Shown here in pieces: positions 8,587-17,256 of a stretch of DNA of 64,000 nucleotides (the stretch's first letter is position 1; every line of letters starts with the position of its first letter). The notes under the pieces were generated by a model. That model had not been told where the DNA came from and searched no databases. It worked only from the letters and a program-made list of their open reading frames with translations. The stretch covers positions 2,914,001 through 2,978,000 of the forward strand of contig NZ_VFOW01000001.1 in NCBI RefSeq assembly GCF_006716355.1, written 5' to 3'. The translations under genes were made by a program, and so were the position numbers. Source of the DNA: Stackebrandtia endophytica. Its GTDB lineage: Bacteria; Actinomycetota; Actinomycetes; Mycobacteriales; Micromonosporaceae.

Positions 8587-10464
8587 ATGTCGGCCCCAAC
8601 GGTGCGACAGAAACTTCGGTACGCCTTCGACAACACCATGTCGAAGGGTACGAAAGCACTCATCGCGTGGCTGCTCATCGTCACCACCGTCCTCGTCCTG
8701 GTGGGCGGGACCCTCGCCGTCGTCATCAGTTCACAGGACGACAACGGCGGATTCGGCAGCTCGCTGTGGGCCGCGTTCATGCACGTGCTCGACCCGTCCC
8801 TCATCGCCTCCGACACCACCGGAGGCGGATTCCTCATCGCGATGTTGATCATCGCGCTGTGCGGCATCGTTATCGTGTCCTGCCTGGTCGGCATCCTCAC
8901 CACCGGCCTGGACGCGAAACTCACCGAGCTGCGAAAAGGCCGATCGCTGGTCGTCGAATCCGGTCACACCGTCGTCCTCGGCTGGTCCGACCAGGTGTTC
9001 ACGATCATCTCCGAACTGGTGGAGGCCAACGAGAGCGAACGCCGCGCCTGCATCGCCATCCTCGCCGACAAGGACAAGGTGGAGATGGAGGACGAGATCC
9101 GCGACAAGATCGCCGATCTCAAGACCACCAAGATCATCTGCCGTACCGGAGACCCGGCCGACCCCGACGACATCCGCATCGTCAACCTCGCCACCGCCGC
9201 ATCGGTGATCCTGTTGACCAGCGACGAACCCGACCCCGACGCGCAACTGGTGCGCAGTCTCCTGGCGGTGACGCAGGGCGCCGACGACAGTCAGGCTCAC
9301 GTGGTGGGTTCGGTCGCCGACAACCGCAACCTGCCGGCGGCACGGCTGGCGGGTGGTCGCCGTGCTCACCTGATCGACGCGACCGACATGATGGCGCGAC
9401 TGATGGTGCAGACCTGTCGGCAGTCGGGCCTGTCGGTGGTGTACACCGACCTGCTCGACTTCGGCGGCGACGAGATGTACTTCACCGAGCAGCCGCAGCT
9501 CGTCGGGTGGAGTTTCGGTCAGGTCCTCAACGCATTCGCCACCAGCACCGTCATGGGGGTCAAGACCGCCGACGGCCGCACCTACCTCAATCCGCCGGCA
9601 CGCGCGGTCATTCAACCCGGCGACCAGATCATCGTCATCGCCGAGGACGACAGCACGATCGCGCTCGACGGCACACCGTCACCACCGAACGAGGCCGCGA
9701 TCATGGCGCGCGGCGAAGCCTCGTCGCGCCCGGAGCGAACCCTGATCCTGGGTTGGAACGCCCGGGGCGCCACGATGCTGCGGCAACTGGACGCCTACGT
9801 CGCACCGGGTTCGGTCACCGACGTCGTCTCCGCCAACGCGTCGATGTCCGACCAGATTCGCGAAGTCGGGCCCACGATGACGGTGCAGTCACTGAACTTC
9901 AAGGCCGACGACCCGACCAACCGGTCGGTCCTCGAATCGTTGGGAGTCGGCGGCTACCACCACATCATCGCGTTGTGCGGCGACGATGTGGAGCCGCCGC
10001 TGGCCGACTCCCGAACCCTGGTCACGCTGTTGCATCTGCGCGACATGGGTGAGCGCAGCGGCACCCGGTTCCCGGTGGTCAGCGAGATGGCCGACGACCG
10101 CAACCGGGGGCTGGCGCAGGTGACGCAGGCCGACGACTTCATCGTCAGTGAGAAGTTGGTCAGCCTGATGATGACGCAGACTTCGGAGAACCCGCATCTG
10201 ACCGATGTGTTCACTCAGCTGTTCGACCCGGAGGGGTCCGAGATCTATCTCAAGCCCAGCGAGTACTACATCCGTCCGGGATTCCCGGTCGACATGTACA
10301 CGATCGTGGAGAGCGCGAAGCGGCGATCCGAAGTGGCCCTGGGATACCGGCTCGCGTCACAGTCCAACCAGGCGCCGAACTACGGCATCTTCCTCAACCC
10401 GGTCAAGTCCCAGACGGTGACGTTCCAGCCGGGCGACAAGGTGATCGTGTTGGCCGAGGATTGA
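8587..10464 (+). CDS. CASTOR/POLLUX-type ion channel with RCK-like domains
   Basis: A 625-residue membrane protein of the CASTOR/POLLUX (DUF1012) group, known in plants as nuclear-envelope cation channels and widespread but little studied in actinobacteria. The N-terminus has two membrane helices (about residues 25-50 and 85-115) with a pore-like loop between them, followed by TrkA/RCK-like Rossmann segments (HTVVLGWSDQVFTIISEL near residue 125; RTLILGWNARGATMLRQL near 390) and TrkA-C-like tails (PGDQIIVIAEDD; PGDKVIVLAED at the end). ATG 8587 is preferred over an open-frame start at 8533 because the family begins close to the first helix and AGGAAGGTAAGG lies upstream. It stands alone. A K+ or other cation role is inferred from the family only. 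Confidence 0.82.
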   Translation: MSAPTVRQKLRYAFDNTMSKGTKALIAWLLIVTTVLVLVGGTLAVVISSQDDNGGFGSSLWAAFMHVLDPSLIASDTTGGGFLIAMLIIALCGIVIVSCLVGILTTGLDAKLTELRKGRSLVVESGHTVVLGWSDQVFTIISELVEANESERRACIAILADKDKVEMEDEIRDKIADLKTTKIICRTGDPADPDDIRIVNLATAASVILLTSDEPDPDAQLVRSLLAVTQGADDSQAHVVGSVADNRNLPAARLAGGRRAHLIDATDMMARLMVQTCRQSGLSVVYTDLLDFGGDEMYFTEQPQLVGWSFGQVLNAFATSTVMGVKTADGRTYLNPPARAVIQPGDQIIVIAEDDSTIALDGTPSPPNEAAIMARGEASSRPERTLILGWNARGATMLRQLDAYVAPGSVTDVVSANASMSDQIREVGPTMTVQSLNFKADDPTNRSVLESLGVGGYHHIIALCGDDVEPPLADSRTLVTLLHLRDMGERSGTRFPVVSEMADDRNRGLAQVTQADDFIVSEKLVSLMMTQTSENPHLTDVFTQLFDPEGSEIYLKPSEYYIRPGFPVDMYTIVESAKRRSEVALGYRLASQSNQAPNYGIFLNPVKSQTVTFQPGDKVIVLAED

Positions 10465-10471
10465 GCGGGGG

Positions 10472-10582
10472 CCTCCAACCTCCACCCCTAATTTGAGCGT
10501 AACCCGGTTTTGCTGAATGCGACCTTAAGCCGCCAGACCCCTGTGGATGACGACACGACTGTGGAAAATCCGTTGTGGACTC
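10472..10582 (+). repeat. 76-bp interspersed repeat, copy A, with DnaA-box-like sequences
   Basis: Bases 10472-10547 match 47354-47429 at 71 of 76 positions by hand alignment, in the same orientation. The shared core contains CCTCCACCCCTAATTTGA, CCGGTTTTGCTGAATG, GACCTTAAGCCGCC and CCTGTGGA. After the core come TGTGGATGA (10542), TGTGGAAAA (10560) and TGTGGACTC (10574), which resemble complemented DnaA boxes (TTATCCACA/TTGTCCACA). It begins 8 bp after the stop of the channel gene. Its function is unknown. Confidence 0.75.
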
Positions 10583-10643
10583 CGGTGGCGGCGGGTCATT
10601 TGCAGCAACGGCGGGGAAGGCGCGGGAGAAGGGCGGCGACCAA

Positions 10644-10769
10644 ATCCCACCCGGCGGAGAAGGGCACCAGCAGAAGGCCGCGACCATTCCGCCAGGCGGA
10701 GAAGAACGACGGCGAAACACCGAAACCATTCCACCGGGCAAAGACAGAGATGGCGAAGCACGACAACGC
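10644..10769 (+). repeat. Three imperfect 42-bp tandem units
   Basis: Units begin at 10644, 10686 and 10728 with ATCCCACCCGGC, ATTCCGCCAGGC and ATTCCACCGGGC, an exact 42-bp period. In one frame (open 10575-10880) each unit reads IPPG followed by a charged stretch, giving a 14-residue repeat. I cannot tell a small repetitive protein from non-coding repeat. The open frame has a poor start and nothing else supports it as a gene, so I list only the repeat. Confidence 0.55.
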
Positions 10770-10825
10770 CCCGCCCGGATGCGAGGCACGACGAGAACCG
10801 ATGCTCAACGGGCCGGAAACACCGG

Positions 10826-10859
10826 CGCGGGTGAGGGAGCCGAAGCCCTCTCACCCGCG
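10826..10859 (-). terminator. Hairpin after the ADP-ribosylglycohydrolase gene
   Basis: CGCGGGTGAG (10826-10835) pairs with CTCACCCGCG (10850-10859), and the stem continues with GG/CC after a small bulge. It lies 6 bp beyond the stop of the minus-strand hydrolase gene, where a terminator is expected. There is no clear T-run. Confidence 0.55.
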
Positions 10860-10864
10860 TCCGG

Positions 10865-12001
10865 TCAGGCGCCGGGGTAGCGATCCTGCCAAGGTGGGAC
10901 TCCCCGGGCGAGACTCGGCGCATCGCGCAGCGCGACGATGAAATCGCTGATCAGGGTGTTGATGGTCTCCCGGTTCTCCAGGCGCACCAGCCATTCGCTG
11001 GGAATGGCCTCGGCACCGCGCCAGGCGCCCATCAGGTTGCCGCAGATGGACCCGGTGGAGTCGGAGTCACCGGAGTGGTTCACCGACAGCAACAGCGCGC
11101 GCCGCATCATCGCCGCCGCCGGACCTCCGGTCTCGGCGGCCGTCAGTGCACAATAGACGGCGATGGCGAGTGCCTCTTCGGCGACCCAGCCCCCACCCAG
11201 CATCTCGACCTTCTCGGAGGTCGCACCACCCTGCGAGGCCAGGGCCACCGCCGATCGCAACGCCTCGCTGGTTTCGGAGTGCCCGGGGTAGGTCGCCAAC
11301 AGTTCCTGAGTCATCGACACCGCCTCGATCAGTTCGCGGCCGCGACTGAGGTGGTGGACGATCGCCGAAGTGGCGCCAGCGGCCAAATACCCGGTCGGGT
11401 GGCCGTGGGTGTACTGGGCGCATCGGGCGGCGAGGTCGAACCCGGCGGGAGCATCGGTGGCGAACAGACCGAACGGGGCCGATCGCATCACGGTTCCACA
11501 CCCCTTGGAGTCGGGGTTGACGTTTCCCGGCCGTCCCCACTCGGCGAATCCGTCCAAACGGGATTCCAAACCGGACAGACATGCCGCACCGGGTGCTCTG
11601 CGGTGATACAGCCATGGTTGTTGCAACAGCCATCCGGTGCGATGGTCACCGGCGGGCAGTTCATCGGGGCCGAAGTATCGCTGCGTGTCGTTCCACCGTT
11701 GCAATGCGCGCAGCACCGCACGTTCGGCACTTCCGGCGGTCTTACCGGGAATCCGTACCCCGAAACGAATCAAACCTTCCACAGTGAATAGTGTCATTTG
11801 GGTGTCGTCGGTGATCAACGCCGTACGACCCGGTCCCTCGTAGATCAGGTCGGTGATTCCAGCGTCACCATATTGGCGGCGCAATCCGAACAATGTAGAG
11901 AATTCGATCGGGCCGCCCAATGCGTCACCGACCGCTCCTGCCAACAAGCAACCGGACACGCGGCTGGCGAACACCGCGGCTTCGACATCAGTACGATCCA
12001 T
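10865..12001 (-). CDS. ADP-ribosylglycohydrolase family protein
   Basis: A 378-residue member of the DraG/ARH fold, which removes ADP-ribose from proteins or related substrates using two Mg ions. The first metal-site segment is GAVGDALGGPIEF (near residue 22) and the second is the diagnostic NHSGDSDSTGSICGN (near residue 310), so both halves of the active site are present. It is cytoplasmic and monocistronic. A nearby transferase is not visible, so the physiological target is unknown; members act on modified arginine, ADP-ribosylated nitrogenase reductase or DNA bases. Confidence 0.9.
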   Translation of the reverse strand: MDRTDVEAAVFASRVSGCLLAGAVGDALGGPIEFSTLFGLRRQYGDAGITDLIYEGPGRTALITDDTQMTLFTVEGLIRFGVRIPGKTAGSAERAVLRALQRWNDTQRYFGPDELPAGDHRTGWLLQQPWLYHRRAPGAACLSGLESRLDGFAEWGRPGNVNPDSKGCGTVMRSAPFGLFATDAPAGFDLAARCAQYTHGHPTGYLAAGATSAIVHHLSRGRELIEAVSMTQELLATYPGHSETSEALRSAVALASQGGATSEKVEMLGGGWVAEEALAIAVYCALTAAETGGPAAAMMRRALLLSVNHSGDSDSTGSICGNLMGAWRGAEAIPSEWLVRLENRETINTLISDFIVALRDAPSLARGVPPWQDRYPGA

Positions 12002-12095
12002 ACCCTTTACTTTGCCGCATGAGCTCCGTCGGGAATATCACGTGTCCACGCAGGGGTTCTGCACCGAGAACGCGTCCGGTTTTCACCGATAGGCC

Positions 12096-12692
12096 CTATT
12101 CGGCGGCGGCGCGAATCGCCTTGGCGGCGGCGGATCGTCGGAACCACAGTCCCAGGCACAGTAGGCACACCACCGACACCGCGGCGGCCAACCATCCGGT
12201 GTCGAAGATCAACGCGTTGAGGTAGCCGATCGCGACGGTGTAGGTCGCCCAGCAGGCGGCGGCGATCGCGGACCAACCGGCGAAGGCGAGCAGTCCGATG
12301 CCGGGGTCGCGTCCGGAGGCGTTGGTGACGATGCCGCGCCCGGCGGGCACGAATCGGGCCAGCAGGACGGTGCGGCGGCCTCGGGCGCGCAGCATCGCGC
12401 GCAGGTGTTTGTCGGCGCGCTCCAGGCGTGGGACGACGGCCAGCATTCGCCCGATGCGTCGGGCGCCCCACCGGGCGACCCCGAACGCCAGGAGGTCACC
12501 GACGACCGACGCGGCGGCCGCGCACAGCAGCAGCGGGAGGACGGTGGTGTCGTTGGCCGCGGCGTAGGCGGTGGCGACGATCAGGGTGGTGCCGCTGGGC
12601 AGTACGGGCAGGTAGACGTCCGACAGGATCAGCGCCACCAGCGCCGCGTACAGCCACGGCGAGGTCACCACCTGTTCCACGTCAATCCACAT
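12096..12692 (-). CDS. DedA-family membrane protein
   Basis: A 198-residue polytopic membrane protein of the DedA/SNARE-associated family; relatives flip undecaprenyl phosphate or phosphatidylethanolamine. Segments typical of the family are the re-entrant VLPSGTTLIV region (near residue 30), the GDLLAFGVARWGARR stretch and RFVPAGRGIVTNASG in the middle, which matches the conserved R-[FH]-x-P-G-x-R motif. ATG 12692 is preferred over GTG 12701 because GAGGAG lies 8 bases before the ATG and would overlap the GTG. Confidence 0.85.
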   Translation of the reverse strand: MWIDVEQVVTSPWLYAALVALILSDVYLPVLPSGTTLIVATAYAAANDTTVLPLLLCAAAASVVGDLLAFGVARWGARRIGRMLAVVPRLERADKHLRAMLRARGRRTVLLARFVPAGRGIVTNASGRDPGIGLLAFAGWSAIAAACWATYTVAIGYLNALIFDTGWLAAAVSVVCLLCLGLWFRRSAAAKAIRAAAE

Positions 12693-12767
12693 TCGCGCCA
12701 CTCCTCACCCGGGTCACACTGCCATGTGATGGGTGGGGTCGGGCACGAGGTGACCGGTGTCGCCGAA

Positions 12768-13184
12768 TCAGCTGGCCAACAGGCCGATGCCGAGGCTCAG
12801 CAGGCCGACCGCGAGGCTGAGCGCGCCGAGGTACACCAGCACGAACAGTCCGTTGGGCTTCTCGACGTTCTTGCCCGCCGAGGAGAGGAAGAACCCGGCG
12901 GAGATGAGGATGGCAGCCAGTGGGACCCCGATGCGGGCGGCTCCGGCCGGTACGCCGTTCAGGTTGGAGGCGTCGACCAGGATCTGGCATACCAGTCCCA
13001 GGATCACCAGGGCTCCGGCGTGTGCGTGGCCGGCGCGCGCAAAGTTGGTCTGGAACGTGGTCATCGGGACCTCGCCACGCACGATACGGCTGAGGTACCA
13101 ACCGCCGAAGGCGACGCCGAGCAGGGACAGCAGCAGGATGCCCGCGATGATGCGGCTGGGATCGCTGAGGACCAGTGTGGACAT
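12768..13184 (-). CDS. Four-helix membrane protein of unknown function
   Basis: A 138-residue protein with four predicted membrane helices (about residues 10-32, 55-72, 85-102 and 112-135). A RAGHAHAGALVILGL segment in helix 2 contains paired histidines and recalls small actinobacterial membrane proteins of unassigned function. GAGAGG lies 5 bases before the ATG. It precedes the DedA gene on the same strand by 75 bp and may be co-transcribed with it. I cannot name a family with confidence. Confidence 0.7.
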   Translation of the reverse strand: MSTLVLSDPSRIIAGILLLSLLGVAFGGWYLSRIVRGEVPMTTFQTNFARAGHAHAGALVILGLVCQILVDASNLNGVPAGAARIGVPLAAILISAGFFLSSAGKNVEKPNGLFVLVYLGALSLAVGLLSLGIGLLAS

Positions 13185-13301
13185 GACAACCTCTCACTCA
13201 GATAGCAGAACTATCCACTTTGATCGAGCTTCGGTTCAAGGTTGTCCCGACATCGGGTCACATCGGATCGAATCAGGCAAATCTGGCCAGACCGGTGGAG
13301 A

Positions 13302-14942
13302 CTATCCCGCCGCACCCCTGGCGGCCTGCCGACCGGAGAAGACGCAACCGCCCAGGAACGTGCCCTCCAGGGACCGGTAACCGTGCATGCCACCGCCACC
13401 GAACCCGGCGACCTCACCGGCGGCGAACAGCCCCGGCAACGGCTGCCCGTCGGCGGTCAACACCCGCCCCGACAGGTCCGTCTGCAGACCTCCCAGAGTC
13501 TTGCGCGTCAACAGGTTCAACCGCACCGCGATCAACGGACCCGCCTTCGGGTCGAGCAACCGGTGCGGCGTCGCCACTCGAATCAACTTGTCACCGCGAT
13601 AGTTCCGGGCACCGCGAATCGCGGTCACCTGAAGATCCTTGGTGAAGGTGTTGAGCATCTCGCGGTCACGGGCCCGAACCGTCCGCAGGATCTCCGCGAC
13701 GTCCAACTGCGGCCCCGGCGCGATCCGGTTCATGCCCGCCACCAACTCCTCCAGAGTGTCGGCGACGACGAAGTCCGAACCGTGCTCCTTGAACGCCTCG
13801 ACCGGCGGCGTGGCGCCCGGCAGCGCCCGCTTGAGGACCTGCTTGATGCTCTTGCCGGTGAGGTCCGGGTTCTGTTCCGAACCCGACAGCGCGAACTCCT
13901 TCTCGATGATCTTCTGGGTGAGGATGAACCAGGTGTATTCGTGCCCCGATGCCATGATGTGTTCCAGGGTTCCCAGGGTGTCGAATCCGGGGAACAGCGG
14001 AACCGGCAGCCGTTTACCCGTGGCGTCCAGCCACAGCGATGACGGACCGGGCAGGATGCGGATGCCGTGGTTGTCCCAGATCGGATCCCAGTTCTCGATG
14101 CCCTCGGTGTAGTGCCACATCCGGTCGGGATTGATGATGTTGCCGCCGGCGGCCGCCGAGATCTCCAACATCCGACCATCCACATGCGCCGGAACACCGG
14201 ACAACATCCGCTGCGGCGGTTCCCCCAACCGCGTCGGCCAGTTCTTGCGTACCAGGTCGTGGTTGCCGCCGATACCGCCGGAAGTGACGATGACCGCACC
14301 CGCTTCGAACGCGAAGTCGCCGACGACCTCTCGTGACGAGGCTCGACCGCGTTCGACGTCGCTGTCGGCCAGCACCGATCCGGAGATCCCGGTCACGGCG
14401 CCGTCTGAGACGGTCAGTTCATCCACCCGGTGCCGAAACGCCAGGGTGACCAGACCGGACTCGACGGCGGCCCTCACCCGCTGCTCGAACGGCGCGACCA
14501 GGCCGGGCCCGGTGCCCCACACGATGTGAAATCGCGGCACCGAGTTGCCGTGGCCGTCGGCCAGGTAACCGCCCCGTTCGGCCCAACCGACCACAGGGAA
14601 GAAGCGGACGCCGCGTTCCCGCAACCAGGAGCGTTTCTCACCGGCGGCGAACTCGACGTAGGCCTCGGCCCATTTGCGGGGCCATTCGTCCTCGTCCCGG
14701 TCGAACCCGGCGGTGCCCATCCAGTCCTGCAACGCGAGCGTGTGAGAGTCGCGGATGCCCATGCGTCGTTGTTCCGGCGAGTTCACGAGAAAAAGTCCAC
14801 CGAACGACCAGAACGCCTGACCACCCATCGACTGCTCCGGTTCCTGGTCCACCAGGATCACCCGTTTGCCCGCTTCGACAAGCTCGGCGGTGGCGACGAG
14901 ACCGGCCAGGCCCGCCCCCACCACGATGACGTCAGCATCCAT
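13302..14942 (-). CDS. FAD-binding dehydrogenase (fumarate reductase/KstD-like)
   Basis: A 546-residue flavoprotein. The N-terminus has a Rossmann FAD motif (VIVVGAGLAGLVATAELVEA), and a C-terminal FAD-contact segment reads GLFAAGEVAGFGGGGMHGYR, ending EGTFLGGCVFSGR, as in the fumarate reductase/3-ketosteroid dehydrogenase superfamily. The long form with MGGQAFWSFGGLF near residue 40 fits the uncharacterised 'FAD-binding dehydrogenase' branch rather than a true steroid dehydrogenase. AAAGGA lies 8 bases before the ATG. It is a single gene, so the substrate is unknown. Confidence 0.85.
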   Translation of the reverse strand: MDADVIVVGAGLAGLVATAELVEAGKRVILVDQEPEQSMGGQAFWSFGGLFLVNSPEQRRMGIRDSHTLALQDWMGTAGFDRDEDEWPRKWAEAYVEFAAGEKRSWLRERGVRFFPVVGWAERGGYLADGHGNSVPRFHIVWGTGPGLVAPFEQRVRAAVESGLVTLAFRHRVDELTVSDGAVTGISGSVLADSDVERGRASSREVVGDFAFEAGAVIVTSGGIGGNHDLVRKNWPTRLGEPPQRMLSGVPAHVDGRMLEISAAAGGNIINPDRMWHYTEGIENWDPIWDNHGIRILPGPSSLWLDATGKRLPVPLFPGFDTLGTLEHIMASGHEYTWFILTQKIIEKEFALSGSEQNPDLTGKSIKQVLKRALPGATPPVEAFKEHGSDFVVADTLEELVAGMNRIAPGPQLDVAEILRTVRARDREMLNTFTKDLQVTAIRGARNYRGDKLIRVATPHRLLDPKAGPLIAVRLNLLTRKTLGGLQTDLSGRVLTADGQPLPGLFAAGEVAGFGGGGMHGYRSLEGTFLGGCVFSGRQAARGAAG

Positions 14943-15109
14943 CGTCCGGTCCTTTCCGCGAATGTTCTGGCAGGTTTACCACACTTCGCGGCTCCCCGGA
15001 GACGCCAAATACGTCGACCGAACGCTCGAAGCCAACTGACGCCGAAGCTGGATGGTAGGTCCGGGATCAGCCTGTGGTTAACGGGGAAACAAGTTCATAC
15101 CGGCTGTGT

Positions 15110-15640
15110 TCATCTCGTGACGCGACGACTTCCCACTTTGCGATGCCAGTAATCAGCGTCAGCACTGGTGCTCTGGATGATCGCATCGGGTTGGACCGGG
15201 GCTGGCCACAGCTCCAGCAGATAACGGTCCACTGCGCCATCGGCGAACTCGCCCTGCTGACCGGCGTCGCGGCCGCAGGCGTTGACGCGCACCCGGTAGG
15301 TCCCGGAAGGAAGGTCGATGCCACCGCCGTCTTCCTCGTACCAGACGCTCCACACCACCTCGGCGCCAGACGGAATCGCAATGGACACCTCGACGATGTC
15401 CTCCCACGATGTGACATCAGCCGGAGAAGGCTCGGGCGTCAGGACGATACGCACAGGCGAGCCCCCAGACCGCCTGGCGAGATTGACGTACAACCCCAGG
15501 CCGGAAGCGGCTCCGACCAAACCGTTCACCTGACCGGCGAAGTTTCGATCGAAATCACCGTCGAATCCGTAGTCACCCCAGCACAGTTCGAACTGTCCGT
15601 AGTCGGTCTCGATCAGCTCGTCCAGCAGCACTCGCACCAT
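15110..15640 (-). CDS. Hypothetical protein, faintly ComJ-like
   Basis: A 176-residue acidic protein starting MVRVLLDELIETDYGQFEL. A beta-rich core (YGQFELCWGDYG early, IDLPSGTYRVRVNACG later) recalls Bacillus ComJ and related small proteins in order and spacing, but the match is weak and by eye. No signal peptide or membrane segment is seen. ATG 15640 is the most natural start; the frame stays open to 15712. There is no partner gene such as a NucA nuclease next to it, so I assign no function. Confidence 0.6.
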   Translation of the reverse strand: MVRVLLDELIETDYGQFELCWGDYGFDGDFDRNFAGQVNGLVGAASGLGLYVNLARRSGGSPVRIVLTPEPSPADVTSWEDIVEVSIAIPSGAEVVWSVWYEEDGGGIDLPSGTYRVRVNACGRDAGQQGEFADGAVDRYLLELWPAPVQPDAIIQSTSADADYWHRKVGSRRVTR

Positions 15641-15869
15641 AAACCGATTTTGGCACCGAAACCGACGGCCCCGGAACACTGCCAACGGGCGACTGCTCTT
15701 ACCAATCCGCACTCCGAGAACTTATCGAGACACACTCCAAATGTGTCCTGGCTCACCTGGAGGCATGCCGAATGTCAAATCAGCCCCCCGCCGTTGGCGA
15801 AAGGGTCTCCCTAGCCCGTAAGCTCAGCCTCGGCCCACAACGGGTCGAACAGTGATACAGGAGTACCAA

Positions 15870-16073
15870 ATGGCAACAGGCACCGTGAAGTGGTTTAACG
15901 CGGACAAGGGCTTCGGCTTCATTCAGCAGGACGACGGCGGAGCGGACGTGTTCGTGCACTTCTCCGCCATCGCCATGGACGGCTACCGCAGTCTGGATGA
16001 GAACCAGAAGGTCGAATACGACGTCGAGCAGGGCACCAAGGGCCCGCAGGCCGCCAACGTCCGGGCGTTGTAA
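15870..16073 (+). CDS. Cold-shock protein (CspA family)
   Basis: A 67-residue single-domain RNA chaperone. It contains both RNP motifs (KGFGFI at 15-20 and VFVHFSAI) and opens with the standard [18 protein letters not shown] 15870 has AGGAG 6 bases upstream; an upstream in-frame ATG at 15852 is disfavoured. A 5' leader of up to 150 bases before it shows no obvious cold-box sequence. It melts RNA structure and supports translation at low temperature or in growth-phase changes. Confidence 0.95.
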   Translation: MATGTVKWFNADKGFGFIQQDDGGADVFVHFSAIAMDGYRSLDENQKVEYDVEQGTKGPQAANVRAL

Positions 16074-16140
16074 GAACCAACCGACCTCGCTGGCATGTCC
16101 CGGGTAACGGACGGCCAGCGGGGCCACATGGTTCACCCAG

Positions 16141-16168
16141 AAGCGCGTGTCGAATTCGACGCGCGCTT
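16141..16168. promoter_or_regulatory. 28-bp near-perfect palindrome upstream of the P-loop gene
   Basis: AAGCGCGTGTCGAA and TTCGACGCGCGCTT form a gapless palindrome with one mismatched pair. It lies 23 bp before the start of the P-loop protein gene and 68 bp after the cold-shock gene. The absence of a loop argues against a terminator and for a dimeric regulator site. Confidence 0.5.
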
Positions 16169-16191
16169 TCGTCGTCTCTTGACCCGTCAGG

Positions 16192-17046
16192 ATGATGGGA
16201 ACGATGACGACATCGAACGTGCTGTGGCTCGGTGGTGGCTGTGGAACCGGGAAGACGACCCTGGCCACGCGACTGGCCTACCGGTTCGATCTGGGGCTCT
16301 ATCGCGTAGACCTTCACGATTACCCGCATGTGGCGCGGATGGACCCGGTTCGGCATCCGCAGAACCATCGGCTGGGGCGACTGGATTACGTCGACCGGCA
16401 CATCACCCCGACGCCTGAGCGACTGGCGCGGGATTTCATCGCCTGCTCGACCGAGCGTTTCCATCTCATAGTCGAAGATCTGAGCCGACTGGCCAAAGAC
16501 GTCATGACGATCGTGGAGGGGCCCGCTCTGCTCCCCGAACTGGTGGCACCGCTGGTGGCCACACCTCGACACGCGCTGTTTCTCTTGCCCGACAACGATT
16601 TCACCGACGCCAACCTGCGCGCCCGACCGCAGGCACGACCGGTGTCCGGTTCCATCGTCGAAGAAGGGCACCGGAAACGAACGGCGCGCGATCGGATTCT
16701 CACCCGCCACATCGCCGACACCGCGACGACATGCCGACTGCCGACCTTGCGGGTCGACGGTTCGCTGACCATCGAGTCCACCGGTGACGTCCTGGCACAG
16801 CACTTCGCCCCGGCCATCGCCGCCGGACGCACCGCGACGGGTGCCATTCGAACATCGACACGCGCGCAGGAGAACCAGGCGGTCTCCACCGCGTGGCGAT
16901 CGCACGCGGCATACCTGGGGGACCGGGGTCCGAACGTCGAACCGAGGTTGACCTACGCATGCGAATGCGACATCTCCGGTTGCTCGGCGACGACGGAGTT
17001 GACGACGGCCGAGTATGACGCCGTCCCCGTGTTGATCGCGCACTGA
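16192..17046 (+). CDS. P-loop NTPase with C-terminal Cys cluster, unknown function
   Basis: A 284-residue protein with a kinase-like Walker A motif near the N-terminus (GGGCGTGKTTLA, about residues 14-25). The first half resembles small nucleotide or amino-acid kinases in layout (YRVDLHDY after Walker A, then a region able to bind substrate), and the C-terminus ends in a possible metal site, CECDISGC (about residues 261-268). Three ATGs lie close together (16192, 16195, 16204); AGGA at 16189 slightly favours a later one. The neighbouring palindrome suggests dedicated control. No pathway partner is visible. Confidence 0.75.
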   Translation: MMGTMTTSNVLWLGGGCGTGKTTLATRLAYRFDLGLYRVDLHDYPHVARMDPVRHPQNHRLGRLDYVDRHITPTPERLARDFIACSTERFHLIVEDLSRLAKDVMTIVEGPALLPELVAPLVATPRHALFLLPDNDFTDANLRARPQARPVSGSIVEEGHRKRTARDRILTRHIADTATTCRLPTLRVDGSLTIESTGDVLAQHFAPAIAAGRTATGAIRTSTRAQENQAVSTAWRSHAAYLGDRGPNVEPRLTYACECDISGCSATTELTTAEYDAVPVLIAH

Positions 17047-17151
17047 CGACTTGGCCTGGGGAGACGCACCCCACTTTTTCAGCTTGGTTTCAGGTTCACC
17101 CTCGTAGTGTGGCGACCAGACGCGCGGCGCGACCCGCTGAGAAGGAAGAAG

Positions 17152-17256
17152 ATGGAGGACGGTCCCGGTTGGGGCGATCGGACCGTTGTCGTACCTCGGC
17201 CACGCGCCGTCTTGAGCCACCCTGACCGCCGTGCAGGATGGCTCTCGGCCGGCTGA
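17152..17256 (+). CDS. Candidate 34-residue small ORF ending inside a terminator
   Basis: An ATG preceded by a strong ribosome site (GAAGGAAGAAG) opens a 34-codon frame beginning MEDGPGWGDRTVVVPRPRAV, with its TGA (17254-17256) placed within the 5' arm of the hairpin at 17247-17286. A weak promoter (TAGTGT at 17105-17110) may precede it. Third-position GC is only about two thirds, so coding is not proven. It may instead be a short RNA ending at the terminator. Confidence 0.35.
   Translation: MEDGPGWGDRTVVVPRPRAVLSHPDRRAGWLSAG

Noticed and set aside
10510-10941. 143-codon frame starting in the repeat and running over the tandem units
   Set aside because: The start lies in the dispersed repeat, there is no ribosome site and it overlaps the ADP-ribosylglycohydrolase end; a better explanation is non-coding repeats.
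13242-14042. 266-codon plus-strand frame over the flavoprotein dehydrogenase
   Set aside because: Antisense shadow with Arg/Gln-rich composition.
15713-15869. Riboswitch or cold-box leader before the cold-shock gene
   Set aside because: No conserved box or convincing fold could be seen by eye.
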